Shown here in pieces: positions 41,438 to 50,548 of a stretch of 64,000 nucleotides of DNA. The position numbers and the translations under genes are program-made. The DNA is from Megascapheus bottae (lineage: Eukaryota > Chordata > Mammalia > Rodentia > Geomyidae): positions 36,168,501 through 36,232,500 of the forward strand of contig JANJXV010000013.1 of assembly GCA_024803745.1 (NCBI GenBank), given 5' to 3'. Every line of letters starts with the position of its first letter. Position 1 is the first letter of the stretch. Under the pieces are notes generated by a model that had not been told where the DNA came from, did not search any database, and saw only the letters and a list, made by a program, of their open reading frames with translations.

Positions 41438-41542
41438 CGTTTTGGTCATTTGTGAGGCTTGAACTTGGCCTGGGTGCTGTCCCTGAGCCTGTTTGTGCTC
41501 AAGGCGCACTCTACCACATGAGCCACAGCACCACCAGATGTT
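41438..41542 (-). mobile_element. Right-monomer fragment
   Basis: 'gtgaggcttgaacttggcct', 'catgagccacagcaccacca'; no left half. Confidence 0.75.
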
Positions 41543-42035
41543 CAATTCTAGTCACTGGTTCCTAACCATTACTGTATGACAACTACTTACATTAGATTAA
41601 GTATTATGTTTATATACATTATTTATATGTATATCTCTCTATAAAAGTATATATCTATTAAATTACATTATATTATAACATATATTATATATTGTTATAA
41701 TTGTAGAGGTATATAATACTATATACATATATAATACTCCTATATAAGTATGTAAGAAGATGTGAGCAGTTATATGTAAATACTATGCCATTTTACATAA
41801 AGGCCTTGTTTCAGAGGATCGTGACATCTAATCCCCTATGGTTACTGAGGGATAACTGTAATCAGAGTTTTAGACCATAGGCCAGACTACAAAGGCTCCA
41901 CCTACCAGGCCTAGTCATTTATTCCATCATGCCAAATAATGAGAGTAACCTTGGTAAAAGGCAGAGAAAGGAAAGTCATTACTCTGCATGGGCAGCCACA
42001 GGAAGAGGCAAGGTAAAAGCACTTCAGCCTATATT
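41543..42035. other. AT-rich then unique sequence
   Basis: 41590-41760 is TATA-rich low complexity. The rest shows no gene. Confidence 0.4.
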
Positions 42036-42109
42036 CAGAGTGCAGCCTTGAGCTCTAGGTTTAAACAGATAAAGAATTGGAAGCAGGGGTAAAAGTTATG
42101 TATAAACAG
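42036..42109 (+). repeat. Inverted repeat, arm A (74 bp)
   Basis: Its reverse complement appears at 43229-43302 with 72 of 74 bases identical by my hand alignment. Not part of any retroposon I recognise. Confidence 0.93.
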
Positions 42110-42360
42110 TCCCAGTCTCAGTGTAGCCTGGTTGTGTATTATTACAGTACTGGTTCTGCAAAGGGTACTAGAAACTTATGGTCACTGTCATCGCTTGAGG
42201 GGAGCAATCAGTTCCCATGAATGATTACTCTCATCCATAAGTAATTGTCTTTATTTGGGGAAGGTCTATCATTGGAGATGTCTTGTCAGTCATAGATCTT
42301 TCTATATGTACATATATAGTATGTATATATATTCATGTATGTCTGTATCTATCTCTATCT
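42110..42360. other. Unique sequence
   Basis: Nothing recognisable; becomes TA-rich after 42300. Confidence 0.3.
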
Positions 42361-42384
42361 ACCCATCCATCCATCCACCCACCA

Positions 42385-42430
<46 letters not shown>

Positions 42431-42431
42431 G
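42361..42431 (+). repeat. (CATC)n/(CTAT)n microsatellite
   Basis: A CATC block followed by about 13 CTAT units. Confidence 0.95.
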
Positions 42432-42589
42432 ATGTCATTATCAGTCCAGTCCTCCCTGGATACCAGTGCCAAGGTGGTTGCAAGGTAAATGGCTTAGAGT
42501 AAAGATAGATAGAGATGCCAAGTCTTTTTCCTTCTTTTAGTTAATTTATGGGCCCAGGTAAGGAGTCAGTGCTGGGAAAAAGCAAAAGA

Positions 42590-42685
42590 AAGGGTGACAC
42601 TGTCAGAAAAAGAAATGTGCTCATTACCTAACATGAAATGGTAGCCTCCTGTACAACACCTTAATAACAAAATTATATATTAGAA
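42590..42685 (+). mobile_element. Unnamed retroposon 3' module, copy
   Basis: 'aaatgtgctcattacctaac', 'gcctcctgtacaacacctta', 'ataacaaaatta': same order as 46031. Confidence 0.5.
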
Positions 42686-42742
42686 AATCTCTACATGACT
42701 ATGTATATAAGAAGAGGGTATATTACATAGTGAGTTAAATAA

Positions 42743-42757
42743 ATGGACTTATGTACA
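42743..42757 (+). repeat. Target-site duplication of next SINE
   Basis: 'ggacttatgtacaca' resembles 'ggatttatgtacata' at about 42926-42940. Confidence 0.75.
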
Positions 42758-42925
42758 CATTTTTTTGCCAGTCCTGGGGCTTGAACTCAGGGCCTGGGCA
42801 CTGTCCTTGGGTTTTCTCAAGGCTAGACCTCCAGCTTTTTTCTATGTATATGATACCAAGCAGTCAAACCTGGGTCTTCGTGCATGCTAGGCAAGCACTC
42901 TTACCACTAAGCCATGCTCCTAGCC
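42758..42925 (-). mobile_element. Family I SINE, internally deleted
   Basis: 'tggggcttgaactcagggcc', then a deletion joins 'aaggctagac' to 'ctccagcttttttct', removing the right A box. 'gcaagcactcttaccactaa' at the left end. Confidence 0.92.
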
Positions 42926-42983
42926 GGATTTATGTACATAGTTAACAGAGACAAATCTTTAAAAATTAAAAATACAACTTTGA

Positions 42984-43180
42984 GGGGCCGGGAGTTTGGC
43001 CTCCTGGTAGAGTGCTTGCCTAGCATGCACAAAGGCCAGGGTTCGATTCCTCAGTACCACATACACTAGAAAAGGCCAGAAATGGTGCTGTGGCTCAAGT
43101 GGTAGAGCTCTAGCCTTGAGAAAGCCCAAGGACAGTGCTCAGGCCCTGAGTTCAAGGCCCAGGACTGGCAAGAAGAAAAA
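42984..43180 (+). mobile_element. Family I SINE, well preserved
   Basis: 'ggccgggagtttggcctcct', 'gttcgattcctcagtaccac', 'gctgtggctcaagtggtaga', 'gttcaaggcccaggactggc'. The tail runs into (AT)n at 43183-43207. Confidence 0.95.
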
Positions 43181-43228
43181 ATACATATATATATATATAT
43201 ATATATTTGAAAAAGTTGCAAAAGGATG

Positions 43229-43302
43229 CTGTTTATACATAACTTTTACCCCTGGTTCCAATTCTTTATCTGCTTAAACCTAGAGCTCAAGGCTGCACTC
43301 TG
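43229..43302 (-). repeat. Inverted repeat, arm B (74 bp)
   Basis: Reverse complement of 42036-42109, two mismatches. It ends one base before the hairpin at 43304. Confidence 0.93.
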
Positions 43303-43303
43303 C

Positions 43304-43335
43304 ATATTATCCTATGGATACCCATAGGATAATAT
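43304..43335. repeat. Perfect hairpin, 14-bp stem, 4-nt loop
   Basis: 'atattatcctatgg' (43304-43317), loop 'atac', 'ccataggataatat' (43322-43335). Confidence 0.95.
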
Positions 43336-43349
43336 TTATATAAGAGTTT

Positions 43350-43532
43350 TGGCTCAGTAGTGGTGGCTTGTACTAGTAATCCTGGCTATTCAGGAAACTA
43401 AGCTCTGAGAATCATGATTCAAAGTAGCCCAGGAAAAATAGTCCCCATAAGACTCTTATCTTCAATTAACCACTCAAAAACTAGAAGTGGAGCTGTAACT
43501 CAAAAAGGTAGAGTTCTATCCTTGTCAGTGTC
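43350..43532 (+). mobile_element. Family II SINE, 3' truncated
   Basis: 'actagtaatcctggctattc', 'ttcaattaaccactcaaaaa', 'gctgtaactcaaaaaggtag'; lost after the A-box side. Confidence 0.82.
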
Positions 43533-43998
43533 ACAGCCTGAAATGGAGATAGAGAGCCAAGCCTGAGCTTCTCTTGCCTGCAGTCCCTATAAGTAAGACC
43601 ATTTCCAAGAGAGATTGCTAGCTTGAGCTCCTATGGCACATCACAAATGGGAATCACAGAGGTGTGATCAGGAGCTAATAACTGGAGCCAGGAATTGGAA
43701 CACTGAAGCAAGGAGATGAAAGTATTCGCCCAAGAATTTATAGAGGCAGAAAGGATGTTATGAACCAATTAAAGAGATGAAGGTAGAGATTGGCAGGGCT
43801 TTTGTAAAGGCTGGTACTTCAGCTCCATGTGAAGGGTCCTGAATGGAAAGAATAGGGGAGACTTCGGTGGGAATTGATAGCTTGCAGTTCTGTGCCACTC
43901 CTTTCATTGTCTGGCAGCTTCTTTGCAGAGGCTTTTTGCTCATGAGTATAAGCATTTCTTAAACATTAGGCTTTGCATTATGGAATAAAAATAATTAT
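43533..43998. other. Unique sequence, no gene seen
   Basis: A 65-codon reverse frame (43758-43955) has no recognisable content. Confidence 0.35.
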
Positions 43999-44208
43999 TT
44001 TTCCAGAGGCAAATGGCTCACCCTTATAATTCTAGCTATGCAAGAAGATGAGCCCTCAAGATCTCAGTTCAAAGCCAGACTCATCCAGAAAAGGCCCTGA
44101 GAGACTATGGCCAATTAACTGACAAAATCAGAAAGTGGTGTGGTTCAAATGGTAAAGTACCAGTCTTGGGCAAACAAGCATGAAGCCTTGAGTTCAAGCC
44201 CCAATACA
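43999..44208 (+). mobile_element. Family II SINE, diverged
   Basis: 'cccttataattctagctatg', 'gccaattaactgacaaaatc', 'gtgtggttcaaatggtaaag', 'ttgagttcaagccccaatac'. The tail enters CACAGA units. Confidence 0.83.
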
Positions 44209-44293
44209 CATGCGCATGCACACAGACACACACAGACACAGACACAGACGCAGAGACACAGAGACACAGACACAGACACACACACACACACAT
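44209..44293 (+). repeat. (CA)n/(CAGA)n microsatellite
   Basis: Mixed CACACA and CAGACA units after the SINE end. Confidence 0.92.
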
Positions 44294-44299
44294 CTGTCT

Positions 44300-44465
44300 T
44301 CATTGGTAGTTAAGAACATAAAATCTAGGTTAAGCATACTGAAATTTAATCCTAGCTCTAAAACACAGTGGCTGTGTGCTGTTGGCAAAGTCATTTTAAA
44401 CTTCTGAACCTTCCCTTTCTCATCTGGCAAACAGAGTAATGGAAGAGCCTAGTCCAGAGTTAAGG
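44300..44465 (+). mobile_element. MIR fragment
   Basis: 'aatcctagctctaaaacaca', 'gtgctgttggcaaagtcatt', 'ccttccctttctcatctggc' follow the MIR order. Confidence 0.65.
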
Positions 44466-44634
44466 AATCAAGTAGCCAATGGTGATTACTTGGCACATGA
44501 GTCAATAAGTCTTGACTGCTTTCTGTAAAAACTAAAAGTTATATAGATCTGCAAATGAATTCTGTTAGTCTTCTCAAAGCAAGGCAGTATGAATATGTTT
44601 TACCCAGTGTCTTTTTCCAGAATAATGCAAGGAA

Positions 44635-44635
<1 letters not shown>

Positions 44636-44688
<53 letters not shown>
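44636..44688. repeat. (TG)n microsatellite
   Basis: About 50 bp TG tract, tail side of the next reverse SINE. Confidence 0.95.
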
Positions 44689-44690
<2 letters not shown>

Positions 44691-44924
44691 TCATGCACAC
44701 CAGTACTGGAGCTTGAACTCATAGCCTGGATGTTGTTCTTTAGCTTTTTCCCTCAAGGCTGGTGCTCTACCACTTGACCCACAGCTCTACTTCTGCCTTT
44801 TTGGTGATTAATTGGAAGTAAGAGTGTCGAGCACTTTCTGCCTAGACTGGCTTCAAACCATGATCCTCAGATTGCAGCCTCCTGAGGAGGCAGAGTTAAG
44901 GGAATGATCTACCAATGCCTGGTT
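44689..44924 (-). mobile_element. Family II SINE
   Basis: 'ctggagcttgaactcatagc', 'ggtgattaattggaagtaag', 'gcctcctgaggaggcagagt' (a local palindrome has replaced the usual 'agtagctagg'). Confidence 0.88.
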
Positions 44925-45149
44925 TATGCAGAGATAATTCTAATCACTCCATTAACAAAAGGTCTGTTCAGAGGCAAGTCCTTTCGCTACCAAATGCAGC
45001 AACATGGCATTGCCAGGCAGCAGGGCCCTCGCCCTTTGCTCTTAGTCATAGTAGGTTCCCACAATCTTGTCAAACCAGTTTGATTAGCCCAATAGATAAG
45101 CAAAAAAGGTTGATTTTAACCATTTTTTTAAAATGTAAAAGGAACTCTA

Positions 45150-45250
45150 TTCTGAAATCAGATGGTAGTGACAGGTGCACAATGTTGCTTATATATAAGA
45201 TGTCACAAATAGCATGTTTCTGTTGTGTGTATTTTACCACAAGACAAAGA
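45150..45250 (+). mobile_element. Old L1 3'-end fragment
   Basis: 'atggtagtgacaggtgcaca' and 'tgttgtgtgtattttaccac' resemble ancient L1 3' UTR text. Confidence 0.45.
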
Positions 45251-45314
45251 GAAGGGGACAGATGAAAGGGAAAATTATGCAATGCCAATGACGAAATCTA
45301 CAAAATAATCCCCC

Positions 45315-45379
45315 AGTTCTGGATTTGCGTGATCCTCAGCATCTCTGGTCCTAGAAGAGGAATAGATATAACTGTCCTG
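45315..45379 (+). repeat. Direct repeat R1
   Basis: 65 bp about 83% identical to 47237-47302 by hand alignment; core 'agaagaggaatagata' is identical. Family unknown. Confidence 0.8.
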
Positions 45380-45451
45380 CCTGGTGAACTGTCTCTTAAG
45401 CTACAAGAGAGGAGGAGATTGGGATATGGTGGGGTAGGTTAGTGGTGGGAG

Positions 45452-45510
45452 GAGGTGTGTGTGCGTGTGTACATGCGTGTTTGTATGAGCACACACACAC
45501 ATACACATTA
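45452..45510. repeat. TG then CA dinucleotide tracts
   Basis: 'gtgtgtgtgcgtgtg' followed about 15 bases later by 'cacacacacac'; could pair as a weak hairpin. Confidence 0.7.
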
Positions 45511-45532
45511 GTTCTAAAGACTTAATTTCACT

Positions 45533-45645
45533 CACTGTCTGGTGTGATGGTGTATATCTGTCATCCCAGTCATTCTAGGAAGAACTAATAGGAGGATCGC
45601 AGTCTTGTCCTGTGTGAGAATAACATGAGACCCTACCTCAAAGAG
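45533..45645 (+). mobile_element. B1 part of a B1-dID relic
   Basis: 'ctggtgtgatggtgtatatc', 'tgtcatcccagtcattctag', 'catgagaccctacctcaaag' follow B1. The ID part lies at 45860-45935 beyond a later SINE. Confidence 0.65.
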
Positions 45646-45651
45646 GGGGGG

Positions 45652-45846
45652 GGCAAGAGCCAAGAGTGTGTCCTAGTAGAATAGTGCTTGCCTAGCATGC
45701 ATGAAGACCCAGGTTCAATTCCTTGGTACTACATACATAGAAAAGGGAGAAGTGGTGCTGTGGTTCAAGTGGTAGAGTTCTAGCCTTGAGAAAAGCCCAA
45801 GGACAATGCTCAGGTCCTGAGTTCAAGCCCCAGGACTGGGGAAAAA
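45652..45846 (+). mobile_element. Family I SINE inserted in the B1-dID relic
   Basis: 'gtgtgtcctagtagaatagt', 'aggttcaattccttggtact', 'gctgtggttcaagtggtaga', 'gttcaagccccaggactggg'. Confidence 0.92.
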
Positions 45847-45859
45847 TGAGACACAAAAA

Positions 45860-45935
45860 AGTCAGGTTAAGTGGCTCAAGTGGTGGAGCACCTGCCTAGT
45901 AAATGCCACCCTAACTTCAATCTCTAGTAGTAGTA
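45860..45935 (+). mobile_element. ID part of the B1-dID relic
   Basis: 'taagtggctcaagtggtgga', 'gcacctgcctagtaaatgcc', 'acttcaatctctag', then AGT-rich tail. Confidence 0.65.
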
Positions 45936-46108
45936 GTGGCAATGACAATGTGGAAAATGAACTACACAACTTATGGGTGGAGATGAGAGGGAAAACTGGG
46001 AGAGAATGAAGGAAAGAGTAACTGTTCAAAAGAAATGAACTATTTACCGGACTTATATAACTGTAACTCCTCGGTACATCACCTTCATAATAACAATTTT
46101 TAAAAGGT
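45936..46108 (+). mobile_element. Unnamed retroposon 3' module, best + copy
   Basis: 'acaacttatgggtggagatg', 'gagggaaaactgggagagaa', 'aactatttaccggacttata', 'ctcggtacatcaccttcata', ends 'ataacaatttttaaaa'. It looks like the 3' end of a LINE-type or LTR-type element. Confidence 0.65.
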
Positions 46109-46131
46109 AATGCAAATAAAAAAGAATGTAA

Positions 46132-46324
46132 GGTCGAGAGTTTGGGCTAGTGGTAGAGTGCTTGCCTAGCATGCATGAAGACCCAGGTTCAATTCCTCAC
46201 TACCACATACATAGAAAAAGCCAGAAGTGGTGCAATGGCTCAAGTGGTAGAGCTCAAGCCTTGACAAAGCTCAAGGACAGTTATCAGGTCCTGAGTTTAA
46301 GCCCTGGGGCTAGAAAAAAAAAGT
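46132..46324 (+). mobile_element. Family I SINE
   Basis: 'tttgggctagtggtagagtg', 'ggttcaattcctcactacca', 'gcaatggctcaagtggtaga', 'ctgagtttaagccctggggc', A9. Confidence 0.94.
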
Positions 46325-46424
46325 TTCTAAACTGATTCATCCCACGTAGCTGGGGACTTCACTTTTGACCTTTGAGGTCTAACACAGGAAGAGAAAGTCT
46401 TTGTAGGAGAAAGGTGCCCAAATC

Positions 46425-46615
46425 TATTTCAGCACAATCATGTATTGCTTAATGAGAGAGATGCGGTTTGAGAAAGGCAATGTTATGCAATAGTGTTATT
46501 GTGTAAACATGATCGAGTGATTTTAGGCAATGGAAATGGCCATGACATTACTAGGTGATACAGCCTTCTGGGACCATCATGGTCCGTCCCTATGGCCCAT
46601 CCTTGACAGAATGTC
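46425..46615 (+). mobile_element. Ancient mammalian repeat (unnamed)
   Basis: 'gtattgcttaatgagagaga', 'gcaatgttatgcaatagtgt', 'tattgtgtaaacatgatcga' form a series familiar from many mammals. I cannot name the family reliably. Confidence 0.45.
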
Positions 46616-46654
46616 TTTACAAAGTACAGAGTGCTCCACACTCTGCCAAATTCC

Positions 46655-46835
46655 CTGTGACTCTTAGCATGGCCTCATCTCACGAGGTACTATTATCATC
46701 CATGATTTACAGATGGCAATGGAAGACTTGGAGCTATTAAGTAACTGTCCCCAAGTCATCTGGCAAAAAGTGGCTGAGCCAGGATTCGGACTCAAGGTAG
46801 TGATAGCTTCAGATCTCGTGTTCCTAGCTGCGAAC
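46655..46835 (-). mobile_element. MIR fragment, well preserved
   Basis: 'ggtactattatcatccatga', 'tttacagatggcaatggaag', 'aaaagtggctgagccaggat', 'tcggactcaagg': reversed MIR including its tRNA-side end. Confidence 0.75.
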
Positions 46836-46885
46836 TGTTCAACCTCTCTGTTCCACCAGAGTGAAAAACTCCTTTTAATCATTTT

Positions 46886-47136
46886 GTGTGTATGTGTGTG
46901 TGCCAATATTAGAGTTTGAACTCAAAGCCCGGGGGCTGTTCCTTAGCTTTTTCACTCAAGGCTGGTGCTCTACCACTAGAGCTATGCCTCCATTTTTAGC
47001 ATGTTGATGGTCAGTTAGAACTAAGAGTCTCAGACTTTTCTGCCTGAGTGGGCTTTGAACCCAATCCATATTTCTCAGTCTCTTGAGTAGCTAGAATTGC
47101 TTGAGTAGCTAGGTGTAAGCCACCAATACCTGCATT
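46886..47136 (-). mobile_element. Family II SINE with internal short duplication
   Basis: TG tail, 'tagagtttgaactcaaagcc', 'gatggtcagttagaactaag', then 'ttgagtagctag' twice (about 47083 and 47101). Confidence 0.87.
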
Positions 47137-47430
47137 GGTTTTGGCCATTTTTGCTCTACCTCTTGGCTCTGTTTTCCTCTTGTTTGGCTTTGTATTCAGG
47201 TCAGCTTCGATCAAATAGTAGCAAAGACAGTGCAGCAGCTCTGGACTTGGATGATTCTTTGCATCTGTGGTTCCCAGAAGAGGAATAGATACAATTGTCC
47301 TGGGAGCGCTCAGTTTGTAGTGGATTCCTGTAAAATAGTTAACTGGTCTTCCCTTTTCTTTGTAGAAATGCATTAGGAGGTGCCATCTATTCCTCTCTAT
47401 TGGACCTGAGATTATTTCTTTCTTTCCTTG
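47137..47430. other. Unclassified sequence containing direct repeat R2
   Basis: Holds 47237-47302 (see below). An unusually strong acceptor-like tract precedes 47364, but no donor follows. No gene recognised. Confidence 0.35.
47237..47302 (+). repeat. Direct repeat R2
   Basis: Partner of 45315-45379. Confidence 0.8.
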
Positions 47431-47512
47431 AGGTGGGTGGGGGGGTATTGATCCTGGGGCTTGAACTCTGGGCCTGGGCATTTTCCCTGAACTTCTGTGC
47501 TCAAGGTGAAGT
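47431..47512 (-). mobile_element. Family II SINE, right monomer (split)
   Basis: 'ggggcttgaactctgggcct', 'ctgaacttctgtgctcaagg'. It stops abruptly; the rest of the SINE lies at 47810-47963. Confidence 0.8.
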
Positions 47513-47809
47513 AAGGAGACTGAATCTATGCTTCCCCTAGGTAATTGGTCTTTTATTTCCCCCAATTGAATTCTTAGATGTTTTATTTTTCTATTATGTC
47601 TAAGTGTCTCCATTTTTGTTTTGGTTATGTATAACAATTTTGTTAGGTTTAATTTCATATACCTTATGTGATTTTGGCCTACAAAAGCTTTGTGCTAACT
47701 GCATTAGGGGCTGCAGGTCTTTGAGACATGAGCCCACTAGCAGTTTTCAGCTCTCCAAGTTTTTAAGTGGTGGCTTCTCTGTTTCTCACACCGGACTTGC
47801 CTAACAACA
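47513..47809. other. Segment of about 300 bp interrupting a SINE
   Basis: Unclassified, T-rich at first. No poly-A/T tail, no clear target-site duplication and no terminal inverted repeat seen. Confidence 0.5.
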
Positions 47810-47965
47810 AAGGCAAGCACTTTACTATTTCCATCTTCCTGTTAGTTAATTGAAGATAAAAGTCTCAGGGACTTCTATTCCATGCTAACTTCAAACCATG
47901 AGCCTCAGATCTCAGCCTTCTGAGTAGCTAGGATTATAGGCATAAGCCGCTGACACTCTGCCTTG
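47810..47965 (-). mobile_element. Family II SINE, linker and 7SL-like half
   Basis: 'cctgttagttaattgaagat', 'aaccatgagcctcagatctc', 'gagtagctaggattatagg'. Confidence 0.85.
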
Positions 47966-48010
47966 AGATGGATTCTTTGACAATTTCTCATTCTGGGACT
48001 TCAAGAGTTC

Positions 48011-48142
48011 AAGGCCAAGGCTACAAGTGTGGCTTAGTGGTAGAGTGCCTGCCTAGCACACACAAAGCCGTGGGTTCAATTCCTTGGTACCACCTACACA
48101 GAAAAACGGAAAGTGGTACTGTGGCTCACGTGGTAGGGTGCT
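48011..48142 (+). mobile_element. Family I SINE, 3' truncated
   Basis: 'aagtgtggcttagtggtaga', 'gttcaattccttggtaccac', 'actgtggctcacgtggtagg', then loss of the remainder. Confidence 0.9.
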
Positions 48143-48230
48143 AAAATAATTGTTTCTTATATGTCAACTTGCTAACTCTTCCAACTTCATTCTCAAGAGG
48201 ATTTGCAAAAGCTTAAAAATATATATTAAA

Positions 48231-48470
48231 ACTGGACGCTGGTGGCTTATGCCTGTAATTCTAGCTACTCAGGAGGCTGAGATCTGAGGATGGTGGTTCA
48301 GAGTTAGCCTGGGCAAGAAAGTCCATGAGATTCTTATCTCTAATTAGCCACCAGAAAACCAGAAGTGGAGCTGTGGCTCAAAGTTGTAGAACACTAGCCT
48401 TGAGCTGAATTGCTCAGGGATAGGGCCCAGGCACAAAGTTCAAGCCCCACAACTGACAAAAAAAATCATT
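48231..48470 (+). mobile_element. Family II SINE
   Basis: 'atgcctgtaattctagctac', 'tctctaattagccaccagaa', 'gctgtggctcaaagttgtag', 'caaagttcaagccccacaac', A8. Confidence 0.94.
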
Positions 48471-48512
48471 AAGCATAGAAGGATACAATACAGATTTTAA
48501 AAATCAGGGCAA

Positions 48513-48784
48513 GTGATGACTCAATATTTGGGTACCCAAGGTTATGGACATGGTCTTGGAGATATAAACATAACCACATAGACATAAAAATCTATGATGG
48601 GATATATTCTCTATAGACATAATGTTATATAGATTGATAGGTATCTATGACATTCAAACCCTCAGCTTAATTTTAATTGTTTTAAAATCTATGTGCCATA
48701 TAGATATTCCCTTCTTGAATACTTGTTTGTTAAACATGACATTTGAAATATGATGTAAAAATCAGTGTTAATAAAAATATTTCA
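48513..48784 (+). mobile_element. L1 3' UTR, 5'-truncated insertion
   Basis: 'gatataaacataaccacata', 'gacataaaaatctatgatgg', 'attcccttcttgaatacttg'. Imperfect flanking duplication: 'aaaaatcagggcaa' at 48499-48512 and 'aaaaattagggcaa' at 48785-48798. Confidence 0.9.
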
Positions 48785-48798
48785 AAAAATTAGGGCAA

Positions 48799-49742
48799 AG
48801 GGAAAATAAGTGTTAGAATAGTGATTTACTAATCTGTAACTTAATTGCAACATACTTTGGCTTTGAGTCTTGGTTTTTTAAAAGCCAAGGCCTTATTTTG
48901 ACATTGATTTTTTTTTCTCCTCCACTTGTATCTTTACCTAAGGTAATCCGTTTCTAGTGCCAAGGTTCTAGAAGCGATAAAACCTGCCAAGTTGGCCAAC
49001 TGTACTTTTACCACATACAGAACCATTCATATCTCATTGGCACCTTTCATTTAATTTTAAGTGATAGGAAGGATCCTCAAAAACCTTTGTTTCTCTTTTT
49101 GGATTAAATGGATGGACTTAAGGCTAGGAATCTACCTGTGTGAATTGTGGGATCATATGGTCACCATGGAGACCAGTAGTAGGTAAAATAGCTGAATCAG
49201 GTTTGCTTCAATGAAAGAATGTTAATACCACCCCCTCTCTTAGTCATTTCCTAAGAGTCCCTCAGAGTCCTAGCTCCTCTTTACCTCCCATGGTCACTTC
49301 TCCTTGCCAGTAATTAGTGGTCAGTTTATGGTTAGGACTTCTCCTTAGGGGTAGTAAAATGCTGGACCATAACCAAACGGAGGTACCTGCACACTAGCAG
49401 TGGAAGCCTATTTGTCCTTAGTCTGACAAACTCCTGTTTAAGGCTTCATGCATATGCATTGCATCTCATGCATATACTTAAAACTATGGGATGGCAACCT
49501 TGTACATGCACAGATCTCCAAAAATTTGTCATCGTAATCCCTCATTTCCCTAAGATCAACCCACTGTCATTACTACGTACTGCACCCACACTCTCCAAAC
49601 CCTGAACTTTTCTTATAACTAGTGTTACTGCTGAGCCAACTAAAGGTCATTTCTCTTAATGTTGTACACATCTCTCTCTGTGTGTCTCTCTGTCTCTTTC
49701 TCTGTAAGTGTCTCTCTCTCCATTAAAGTCCATGCTTTGCTT
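48799..49742. other. Unique sequence, no gene seen
   Basis: About 900 bp without recognised SINEs or exons; a (TCTC)-rich patch near 49671-49722. Confidence 0.4.
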
Positions 49743-49757
49743 TGCCACTTTACTTTG
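49743..49757 (+). repeat. Target-site duplication, left
   Basis: 'tgccactttactttg', perfect partner at 49964-49978. Confidence 0.95.
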
Positions 49758-49963
49758 CTATTTTTCTTTTCTTTTTTCTTTGCCAGTCCTGGCTTGAACT
49801 CAGGGCCTGAGCACTGTCCTTGGAGTTTCTCAAGGCTAGAGCTCTACCACTTGAGCCACAGAACCACTTCCGGCTTTTTTCTATGTATGTGATATTGAGG
49901 AATTGAACCCAGGTCTTCGTGCATGCTAGGCAAGCACTCTACCACTAGACCAAACTCCCGGCC
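49758..49963 (-). mobile_element. Family I SINE with 15-bp perfect duplication
   Basis: CTTTT-rich tail, 'gccagtcctggcttgaactc', 'cttgagccacagaaccactt', 'gaggaattgaacccaggtct', 'ccaaactcccggcc'. Confidence 0.96.
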
Positions 49964-50009
49964 TGCCACTTTACTTTGGTGTATGTGTTTTTATCCAATT
50001 CTTTGTTGG

Positions 50010-50132
50010 AAATAAGGTGCTATTATTATACCGATTTTACTGACAAGAAACTGAGGCTCAGAAAAGTGGCTTACTGAGTCACATATTTAGTAAAGGGTCT
50101 GAAGCTTAGTGTTCAGTCACTATAGCTGGTAC
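50010..50132 (-). mobile_element. MIR fragment
   Basis: 'gctattattataccgatttt', 'actgacaagaaactgaggct', 'cagaaaagtggcttactgag': clear reversed MIR core. Confidence 0.78.
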
Positions 50133-50162
50133 TATATAACATTAATATAAAAAGAAAGACAG

Positions 50163-50228
50163 ACAGATTTGGTGGTACACTCCCATAATTATTTGGGGAT
50201 GTGGGCTCAGGCAAGAGGATCAAAGATT
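50163..50228 (+). mobile_element. B1-like fragment, weak
   Basis: 'atttggtggtacactcccat', 'caggcaagaggatcaaaga' resemble a worn B1 5' part. Confidence 0.4.
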
Positions 50229-50232
50229 ATCT

Positions 50233-50442
50233 GTTTTCCATACCAGTGGTGAGACTTGAACTCAGGGCCTAGGCAATGCCCTTGGTTTTTTTTTCACTCA
50301 AGTCTGGCTTTCTGCTAGGTGAGCCATAGCTCCACTTCTGGCTCTTACAGACTTTCCTGCCTAGACTGGCTTCAAACCATATTTCTCAGATCTCAGCCTC
50401 TTGAATAGCTAGGGCTAGACAGGTGTGAGCCACCTGCACAAA
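50233..50442 (-). mobile_element. Family II SINE, linker deleted
   Basis: 'gtgagacttgaactcagggc', 'tgagccatagctccacttct', then direct join to 'cttacagactttcctgccta', 'gaatagctagggctagacag'. Confidence 0.87.
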
Positions 50443-50489
50443 AAGAAAAGTTTAAGAAAAAGATGCATGAATATGTGTGCACTTGTGTA

Positions 50490-50491
<2 letters not shown>

Positions 50492-50536
<45 letters not shown>

Positions 50537-50548
50537 GTGTGTGTGTGT
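50492..50548. repeat. (TG)n microsatellite
   Basis: TG tract with one GCG interruption. Confidence 0.95.

Noticed and set aside
42361..42431. Array-like spacing that might suggest CRISPR
   Set aside because: Simple tetranucleotide repeat without spacers; mammalian context.
42541..42557. 17-nt microexon-like interval ('ccttcttttag' to 'gtaagg')
   Set aside because: Too short to support from sequence alone; such spacing occurs by chance.
47011..47658. 215-codon reverse open frame, the longest in the window
   Set aside because: It runs through a reverse family II SINE and the truncated SINE at 47431-47512 plus unclassified sequence. Parts are translated repeat text.
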